Source: Burkholderia sp. LMG 13014
GTDB lineage: Bacteria > Pseudomonadota > Gammaproteobacteria > Burkholderiales > Burkholderiaceae
Length of the DNA: 45,796 nucleotides
Assembly (NCBI RefSeq): GCF_905232215.1
Contig: NZ_CAJNKE010000012.1
Span: 1 to 45,796 of the forward strand
Direction of reading: 5' to 3'
Position 1 is the first letter of the stretch. Every line of letters starts with the position of its first letter. The position numbers and the translations under genes are program-made. Of the stretch, positions 40,708-45,796 are shown in pieces. The notes under the pieces were generated by a model. It ran no database searches and was not told the origin of the DNA. It was given only the letters and a program-made list of their open reading frames with translations.

Positions 40708-42327
40708 TCACTGATACCCGTAACACTGCTTCAATCCCGCGTAGTCGTAGAAGTGACTGCCCGGCGCGATCTTCGCGCCGTCGCACGCGGCCTGGAAATC
40801 CGTTTCGCGCTCGTTGTACAGCATCTTCACGATGAGCCGCGATCCGTTGCGATAGACATCCCACTGCATGTTCGCGGCCATCGGCGACACCTGGTCGCCG
40901 CGCCATGGATTGTTCGCATACGTGTAGGTCTGCGCCTGCGGTGTCGGCACGAACACGTTCTTCAGGTTCATGATCGACGCGAACGGAATCACGATCTCCG
41001 CATGCGTGAAGCGCAGCTTCGCGGCGCGGGTCAGGTCGCCGCGCGCGATCGCATCGACTTCGCCGAAGAAATCGTCCTGCAGCACCTTCGCCATCCGGTA
41101 CGTGACGGGGTTCGCTTCCTGGATGCCGGGCCCCTTCTGGTAGTAGTCCTCGGCATCCTGCAGATACGCGAGATACTGCGCCTGCTGCGCGCCGATGTAC
41201 TTCTCCATCGTGACGCCGCCGGTTTCCGCCGTCATCGCGGGCGCGACCTGCAGCAGGTTGTACAGCACGTTCACCGCATCGACGGCCGTTGCGATCTTCG
41301 TCTTGCCGTCGCCTTTCAGCGTGTTGGTGAACTTGCCGTCCGCCGATGTGAATGCGTAGTTGCCCGTGTTCGCGAACGTGTAGCCGTCGGTGCCGAGCTT
41401 CGCGATGAATGCCTGCGACACGAGTGCGGACAGCACCGTTTGCGCGACGTCGGCCGCTTGCGGTGCGACCTTGATTGCGTTGAGCTTCGCAGCCACCGTC
41501 GGGTCGTTCGCATAGGCCTGGTATGCCTGGCTCGCCTGGTAGGTCGCGTAGTACGGATTGCTCGTATCGGTCACGAGATCGGTGGCCGGTTTCAGCGAGT
41601 GGAAATACAGCAGGAAGCGGTTGGTGCCGGCCGGCTGCGCGACCGGTGCGTTCGCGGGATAGCCTGACGGCGCGGCGGGCAGCGTGATCGCCGTGGCCAG
41701 TGCCGGTTGCGCGGCCACGAGCGACGCGGAGAAATACGTCGAGCTGTCGACCGCGCGATCCTGGCCCGAGTTGACGACGACGACCTGCCGGTTGCCGGCC
41801 GCGAACAAGGCGGGCAGCCGCTGCGCGAGACGCGCGGCGAGCTGCTGGTGTTCGCGGATGCCGGTTTGCGTGAGGTTGCCGTACCCGGGCGTCGAGATGC
41901 CCGCCACGCCATACCCGAGCAGCGCATTGGCTTTCATCATCGCGAACGTGTCGGCCTTGAGCTGCGCGCCGAGCGTGGTCAGCGCGCCGTCGGCCTCGGC
42001 CTTGACCAGCATCGCGTAGATCGCGCCGTCGTATTTGAAGCCCGACAGCCCGCGCGAGCCGTGGCGGGCGACGAGTTCGGTATAGACGGGCGCGTAGCCG
42101 GCGGGCGGCGCTTCGTACGTCGCGGCGTCCTGCTGCGGACGGTACGGCGTCTTCGTCTGGTAGTAAGTCGCGGGTGCCGGCGTGGGCTGGGGTTGCGGCT
42201 GCGGTGCGGGCGTCGAGCCGCTGTTGTCGGCAGAAGCCGCGGGCGGTGTCGAGTCGTCTCCACCGCAAGCGGCGAGCAGCAGGCAGGCAATCGCGAGGGC
42301 GGTGGCAGTGCGGGGCGGGCGTGTCAT
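40708..42327 (-). CDS. Histidine acid phosphatase lipoprotein, MINPP/phytase-like
   Basis: A 539-residue protein. Signal with lipobox LLLAAC (Cys21), then a Ser/Asp/Pro/Gln linker (23-55, PQPQPQP). The N-terminal catalytic motif is R88-H-G-S-R92 (phosphohistidine), and the C-terminal proton-donor motif is FTHAEIVIPF, the HAE form of multiple inositol-polyphosphate phosphatases rather than the HD of E. coli phytase. It should release phosphate from inositol phosphates or other monoesters at the cell surface or periplasm. A Pho-box-like site lies about 90 nt upstream. An alternative TTG at 42339 adds four residues. It converges with the YcxB-like gene. Confidence 0.85.
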   Translation of the reverse strand: MTRPPRTATALAIACLLLAACGGDDSTPPAASADNSGSTPAPQPQPQPTPAPATYYQTKTPYRPQQDAATYEAPPAGYAPVYTELVARHGSRGLSGFKYDGAIYAMLVKAEADGALTTLGAQLKADTFAMMKANALLGYGVAGISTPGYGNLTQTGIREHQQLAARLAQRLPALFAAGNRQVVVVNSGQDRAVDSSTYFSASLVAAQPALATAITLPAAPSGYPANAPVAQPAGTNRFLLYFHSLKPATDLVTDTSNPYYATYQASQAYQAYANDPTVAAKLNAIKVAPQAADVAQTVLSALVSQAFIAKLGTDGYTFANTGNYAFTSADGKFTNTLKGDGKTKIATAVDAVNVLYNLLQVAPAMTAETGGVTMEKYIGAQQAQYLAYLQDAEDYYQKGPGIQEANPVTYRMAKVLQDDFFGEVDAIARGDLTRAAKLRFTHAEIVIPFASIMNLKNVFVPTPQAQTYTYANNPWRGDQVSPMAANMQWDVYRNGSRLIVKMLYNERETDFQAACDGAKIAPGSHFYDYAGLKQCYGYQ

Positions 42328-42415
42328 CGTGGTGTGCAACGGGCGGGGCGATGCGGGTTCGCGCCGTTCCGTCTCCGGGAGTGATCGATCAAGCCCGGAA
42401 GTGTTGCAAGCAACT

Positions 42416-42433
42416 TTGACAGCATAATGTCAG
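42416..42433 (-). promoter_or_regulatory. Pho-box-like PhoB site upstream of the phosphatase gene
   Basis: On the minus strand CTGACAT-TATG-CTGTCAA (42433 to 42416): two 7-nt units separated by 4 nt, as in the PhoB consensus (CTGTCAT direct repeats, AT-rich 4-nt spacer), 6/7 matches each. About 90 nt upstream of the phosphatase ATG. A dyad GTTGC-AA-GCAAC lies next to it (42403-42414). Confidence 0.6.
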
Positions 42434-42506
42434 GATTCGGTCGGGCAATCGTCGGATTGCCGCCGGATCGTGGACGGCCGGACGTAGCCGGCCGGTTTGC
42501 CGGCGT

Positions 42507-42941
42507 TCAGTGCAGGCCGGCCGATGCGATCGAGCGCACGGTGTCGGTGATGTTCACGCAGCGCGACAGGCCGAAATGCTCGGCTTCCCGGCGCTCCGGT
42601 TCGCTGCTCGCGATCGCCACCGCGCGTTCGGGCGGCACGCCGAGTGCCTGCAGCGCGACGTCGAAAGGATTCTGGTTTGATCCGGAGTCCTGCTGATTGG
42701 CGTCCGTGACGACGACCGAGAAGCGGTCGAGGTTCGCGCGGCCGAACTGGCCTTCGAACATGTCGCTGAGCCGTGCGGCCGGCAGCGTCGTGACGAGACC
42801 GAGTCGATATCCTTCTTCCGATGCTCGGTCGAGCCACTGGATGATCGCGTCGCGTTGATGACGCGATTCGTGCGAGTCCGGTGTTGCTTCGATTTGCGCG
42901 AATGCTGCGTCGAGACGGGTGACGATGGCTTCGATAACCAC
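42507..42941 (-). CDS. HAD-fold protein lacking catalytic residues
   Basis: A 144-residue protein beginning with GTG, with GAGG 7 nt upstream. The segment GYRLGLVTTLPAARLSDMFEGQFGRANLDRFSVVVTD resembles HAD motif II and the following core, and NPFDVALQALGVPPERAVAIASSEPERREAEHFGL the motif III/IV region. The motif I nucleophile DxD is absent, the motif III Lys is Asn, and the motif IV acidic pair is replaced by Ser/Glu. It is probably catalytically inactive, or a truncated phosphatase relative used for another role. The open frame continues to 43025 but has no ribosome site there. Confidence 0.6.
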   Translation of the reverse strand: MVIEAIVTRLDAAFAQIEATPDSHESRHQRDAIIQWLDRASEEGYRLGLVTTLPAARLSDMFEGQFGRANLDRFSVVVTDANQQDSGSNQNPFDVALQALGVPPERAVAIASSEPERREAEHFGLSRCVNITDTVRSIASAGLH

Positions 42942-43201
42942 GGTGATTCCTCTACAGAGACGTGATGATCCGTTCGCCGACGGGAATGCCACACACCTTA
43001 GCGTCGATCCGGAAAACGCGACCAATTAATATTTTTATCCGACCCATACGATTTGGCTAATGAATCGGGTGGCGAGCCAGCATGGGCGCGGGATGCGTGT
43101 GATGCAGCATGGTTCGCGCGAATGACATCGTATCGACGGCCGTCGATGTGATGCACCAGATTCGCGCACGCAGTGAATGTGCTGCACCGTGCATGTGCAT
43201 C
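42942..43201. other. Intergenic region between the HAD-like gene and the NDH-2 terminator
   Basis: No gene supported. It contains an AT-rich stretch at 43022-43040 that may carry the HAD-like gene's promoter, but no convincing -35/-10 pair was identified. Confidence 0.4.
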
Positions 43202-43244
43202 AAAAAAAGACGGCATATCGAGCGATGCACGCCCGATATGCCGT
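43202..43244 (-). terminator. Intrinsic terminator of the NADH dehydrogenase gene
   Basis: ACGGCATATCG (43210-43220) pairs perfectly with CGATATGCCGT (43234-43244), an 11-bp stem with a 13-nt loop, followed on the minus strand by seven T's (43208-43202). It is 30 nt downstream of the stop at 43274. Confidence 0.9.
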
Positions 43245-43273
43245 GTTGCGATGCTGCGTGCGAACGGGTGCGA

Positions 43274-44632
43274 TCAGTGCAGCTTGATCGACGGCTGGTT
43301 GCGGCTTTGCAGCCAGTGGCTCAGCGACTGGAACAGCGCGCGCTTCACACCGACCACGCTGAACAGGTGCTTGCGATACAGGAACTTGTACAGGCCGATC
43401 GCGGCGAGCCCGTCGACGATCAGCGAGCGCGAACGCACGCCGAGGTCGGCCTGGTACACGGCGCCCGCATGCCCGAGCGACACGACGGTGCCCGCATCGC
43501 GGAACGTGAAGCCGGCCACCGGCTTGCCGGCGACGCGGCGCGCGAACGCGTTGACCAGATACACGGCCTGCTGGTACGCGACCTGCGCGCGCGGCGGCAG
43601 GAAGCCGCTCGCACCGGCGGTCGGGCATGCGGCGCAGTCGCCGAACGCATACACGTGCGGATCGTCCGGTGTCTGCAGCGTATCGGTCACGATCACCTGG
43701 TTCGAGCGATTGAGCGCGATGTCGCCGATCTCCCGCAGGATCGCGGGGCCCGCCACGCCGGCCGCCCAGATCGTGATGTCGCTGGCGAGCCGTTCACCGG
43801 TCGCGGTCGTCACGGCATCCGCACCGACTTCCGCCACACGTGTATCGGTCAGCACGTCGACGTTCAGCGCGCGAAGCTGCGCGTGCATCTTGCCGGACAA
43901 CCGCTCGTCGAGCGCGGGCAGGATGCGCGGGCCGCCTTCGATCAGCCGGATGTGCACGTCGCGCGCGGACACCAGCGCCTTGAAGCGGTATGTCGTCAGC
44001 TGCTGGATCGCGTGCCGCAGCGCGGCGGCCAGCTCGACACCCGTTGCGCCCGCACCGATCACGTTGATGCAGATCGGCGCCGCGCGCTGCGCAGGCTGCT
44101 GCTCGGCCAGGTGATTGGCCCTCGTGCACGCCGCGAGGAACTTCCTGCGGAAATCCTCGGCCTGGTCGAGGTTTTCGAGCGGCAGTGCGTGGCGCGCCGC
44201 ACCCGGCACATTGAAGAAATTAGTCACGCTGCCGACGGCGAGCACGAGGTCGTCATAGCCGAGCTCGCGCTGCGGCAGGATCTCCGTGCCGTCCGCGTCC
44301 TGCACGGCCGCGATCGTCGCCGTGCGTGCGGTGCGGTCGACCCGCTGCAGCGCGCCCTGCACGAAGCGGAACCCGTGGCGCTTCGCTTGTGCCGCGTATT
44401 CGATCGTGTGGGAGGCCGGATCGCGATGGCCCGATGCGGCTTCGTGCAGCAGCGGCTTCCAGAAGTGCGTCGGATAGCGGTCGACGAGCACGACTGCGGC
44501 TTGCCCGCGGCGTCCGACCGTATCGCCGAGACGCGTGGCGAGGTGCAGGCCGCCGGCGCCGCCGCCGACGATCACGATGCGCGGCAGGCGCGGTGCGCGG
44601 TCCGTTGCAAGGTTGGGCGTGGTGTTGTCCAT
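43274..44632 (-). CDS. ndh: Type II NADH dehydrogenase (NDH-2)
   Basis: A 452-residue single-subunit flavoprotein. The FAD Rossmann motif is IVIVGGGAGGLHLA (19-32), the NADH Rossmann motif NVIGAGATGVELAAAL lies near 187, and the second FAD motif is VYAFGDCAACP near 345. C-terminal ALFQSLSHWLQSRNQ is the amphipathic membrane-attachment region typical of NDH-2. It oxidises NADH and reduces quinone without pumping protons. The ATG at 44632 has GGGAG 7 nt upstream; the open frame to 44701 lies in the promoter region. Divergent from a LysR gene. It has a strong intrinsic terminator. Confidence 0.92.
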   Translation of the reverse strand: MDNTTPNLATDRAPRLPRIVIVGGGAGGLHLATRLGDTVGRRGQAAVVLVDRYPTHFWKPLLHEAASGHRDPASHTIEYAAQAKRHGFRFVQGALQRVDRTARTATIAAVQDADGTEILPQRELGYDDLVLAVGSVTNFFNVPGAARHALPLENLDQAEDFRRKFLAACTRANHLAEQQPAQRAAPICINVIGAGATGVELAAALRHAIQQLTTYRFKALVSARDVHIRLIEGGPRILPALDERLSGKMHAQLRALNVDVLTDTRVAEVGADAVTTATGERLASDITIWAAGVAGPAILREIGDIALNRSNQVIVTDTLQTPDDPHVYAFGDCAACPTAGASGFLPPRAQVAYQQAVYLVNAFARRVAGKPVAGFTFRDAGTVVSLGHAGAVYQADLGVRSRSLIVDGLAAIGLYKFLYRKHLFSVVGVKRALFQSLSHWLQSRNQPSIKLH

Positions 44633-44690
44633 GTTGGGCTCCCGCTGAATGACGATTCGGATGACATTGCTCAAGAACCGACGATATAGT

Positions 44691-44706
44691 TTCGAACCCA
44701 CTCGAA
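44691..44706. promoter_or_regulatory. Inverted repeat in the ndh/lysR divergent promoter region
   Basis: TTCGA-N6-TCGAA between the divergent NDH-2 and LysR genes, 26 nt upstream of the LysR ATG. Arm size and spacing are compatible with a LysR-type site; functional assignment is inference. Confidence 0.45.
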
Positions 44707-44732
44707 CAATTTAATGTTTATAAGCGACTCAT

Positions 44733-45686
44733 ATGTATTCACTTATAGGAAAGACCGCGACATTCCGGCAGCTGAAGGCGCTGGACATGATTGCGCGGCT
44801 CGGCAGCGTGTCGCGGGCGGCCGAGGAGTTGAACCTGACGCAGCCGGCCGTGTCGCTGCAGGTTCGCCTGCTCGAGGAGGCGGTGGGTGCCGCGTTGCTG
44901 CAGCGGGTGGGGCGCGGCGTGCAACTGACCGCGGCCGGCGAGATCGTGTCGCGCTATGCGCGCGAGATCCTGCATTTGTGGAGCGAGGCGGGCGACGAAG
45001 TGGCCGCGTTGACGGGCGATCTTGGCGGCACGCTGCGGATCGGCGCGATCACGACGGCCGAGTACCTGATTCCGCCGCTGCTCGTGAAATTCACCGCGAC
45101 GCGTCCGCATGTGAAAACCTATTTCAAGGTTGGAAATCGCGACGACATCATCCGCATGCTCGCGACCCATGAAATCGATCTCGCGGTGATGGGCAGCGCG
45201 CCGAAGGAGCTGCGCACGCACGCGGTCGAGTTCGCGAAGCATCCGATGGTGTTCGTCGCGGCGCCCGGCCATCCGCTGATGCAGCGCAAGCGCGTCGCGC
45301 TGAAGGATCTCGAATCTGCGCACCTGCTCGTGCGCGAACGCGGCGCGGGCACGCGCTCGACTGTCGAGAGCCTGTTCAAGAACGCCGGTTACCGGTTCCA
45401 TGTGGGCTCCGAACTGTCGAGCAACGAGGCCATCAAGCAGATGGCCGAAGCGGGGCTCGGCATCGCGTTCCTGTCGTTGCACGCGTGTGCACTCGAACTG
45501 CGCGCGGGGCTGCTCGGGCAACTGCCGTTCCCCGGCAACCCGATCGAGCGCGAATGGTATGTGGTCACGCTCGCCGACCGGCGCATTTCACAGGTCACGG
45601 GGCTGTTCCGCGATTTCCTGATCAAGCAGGGCGCGCCGGTGATCGACGGCGCGACGGTGGCGCCGCACGAGCGCCGGCGCAAGTAG
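44733..45686 (+). CDS. LysR-family transcriptional regulator (CbbR-like)
   Basis: A 317-residue regulator with HTH FRQLKALDMIARLGSVSRAAEELNLTQPAVSLQVRLLEEAVGAALLQRVGRGVQLT and an effector domain starting GGTLRIGAITTAEYLIPPLLVKFTATRPHV. The TQPAVS helix and QVRLLEE are typical of the CbbR/CysB-type branch. The ATG at 44733 lacks a clear ribosome site, but no better start exists before the HTH. Divergent from ndh with a shared upstream dyad, so it may control respiratory NADH oxidation; no such link is proven here. Confidence 0.88.
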   Translation: MYSLIGKTATFRQLKALDMIARLGSVSRAAEELNLTQPAVSLQVRLLEEAVGAALLQRVGRGVQLTAAGEIVSRYAREILHLWSEAGDEVAALTGDLGGTLRIGAITTAEYLIPPLLVKFTATRPHVKTYFKVGNRDDIIRMLATHEIDLAVMGSAPKELRTHAVEFAKHPMVFVAAPGHPLMQRKRVALKDLESAHLLVRERGAGTRSTVESLFKNAGYRFHVGSELSSNEAIKQMAEAGLGIAFLSLHACALELRAGLLGQLPFPGNPIEREWYVVTLADRRISQVTGLFRDFLIKQGAPVIDGATVAPHERRRK

Positions 45687-45712
45687 GCGAACTACGCTGG
45701 CCGCGAGGCCGG

Positions 45713-45796
45713 TCAGACGAGCCCGAAGTCGTCGTTGCTGTCGGGGATCGACGCGAGCAGCCGCTCGAGCCGGTACCAGCCGACGATGCGCAGGCA
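45713..45796 (-). CDS. C-terminal end of a gene entering from the right (partial)
   Basis: Reading leftward from the window edge gives 27 codons ending in a TGA at 45715-45713, with sequence CLRIVGWYRLERLLASIPDS then NDDFGLV. Codon pattern fits coding DNA of this genome, and it converges with the LysR gene. Too short to identify a family. Confidence 0.5.
   Translation of the reverse strand, partial: CLRIVGWYRLERLLASIPDSNDDFGLV

Noticed and set aside
43109-44689. A 526-codon plus-strand frame opposite ndh.
   Set aside because: Antisense to a gene with two Rossmann motifs; low-complexity charged composition.
1-45796. CRISPR arrays, tRNA or rRNA genes, insertion sequences and prophage genes.
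   Set aside because: No spaced 20-40-bp repeats, no tRNA cloverleaf or CCA end, and no transposase, integrase or phage motif were seen in either strand.

Overview
The window reads as a piece of a Burkholderia chromosome, most likely from the Burkholderia cepacia complex and probably from a secondary replicon. The basis is very high GC, paralogous DUF4148 proteins, a NodT/FUSC efflux operon, Sel1/DUF6396 lipoproteins and the dense mix of LysR, AraC and GntR regulators. The assignment is inference from gene families; no rRNA or other species marker is present.

Layout. 1-3803 (minus): a small catabolic or redox cluster of a PLP fold-III aldolase/deaminase, a VAO-type sugar-lactone/alditol oxidase and an MFS transporter that runs off the left edge. 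4234-6390 (plus): a membrane-anchored, lipase-chaperone-like protein followed by a secreted pectinacetylesterase/Notum-family hydrolase. 6480-16213 (minus): one ten-gene operon encoding uptake (a polar amino-acid ABC transporter) and what looks like complete degradation of trans-4-hydroxy-L-proline to 2-oxoglutarate. Its enzymes are a 4-hydroxyproline 2-epimerase, a D-hydroxyproline dehydrogenase, a DapA-family deaminase and an aldehyde dehydrogenase, plus a second proline-racemase-family enzyme and a GntR/FCD regulator. A canonical sigma-70 promoter with tandem operator-like repeats lies upstream of its first gene.

16635-20294 holds two near-identical DUF4148 genes on either side of a J-domain gene, a LysR regulator and a small exported protein. 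20741-26397 (minus) is a four-gene tripartite efflux operon (FUSC inner-membrane protein, DUF1656, HlyD adaptor, NodT outer-membrane factor) with a LysR gene downstream. 26898-29282 is DNA polymerase II. 29428-34163 is an accessory stretch that looks less GC-rich than its surroundings: two paralogous Sel1-like/DUF6396 exported proteins around a multi-pass membrane protein, then an SH3-like exported protein. 34196-35770 encodes a CSS-motif/EAL c-di-GMP phosphodiesterase, preceded by a promoter and a strong intrinsic terminator that together define a candidate short RNA or attenuated leader.

36259-45796 is mixed housekeeping and accessory content: two small proteins, a divergent AraC regulator and membrane fatty-acid-hydroxylase pair sharing a 50-bp promoter region with two 9-nt direct repeats 21 bp apart, an AlaX-like tRNA-editing protein with an altered zinc motif, a YcxB-like membrane protein, a MINPP-like histidine acid phosphatase lipoprotein with a Pho-box-like site upstream, a degenerate HAD-fold protein, a type II NADH dehydrogenase, a divergent LysR regulator and the tail of one more gene. 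Functions are assigned from motifs and family recall only; no database search was run.
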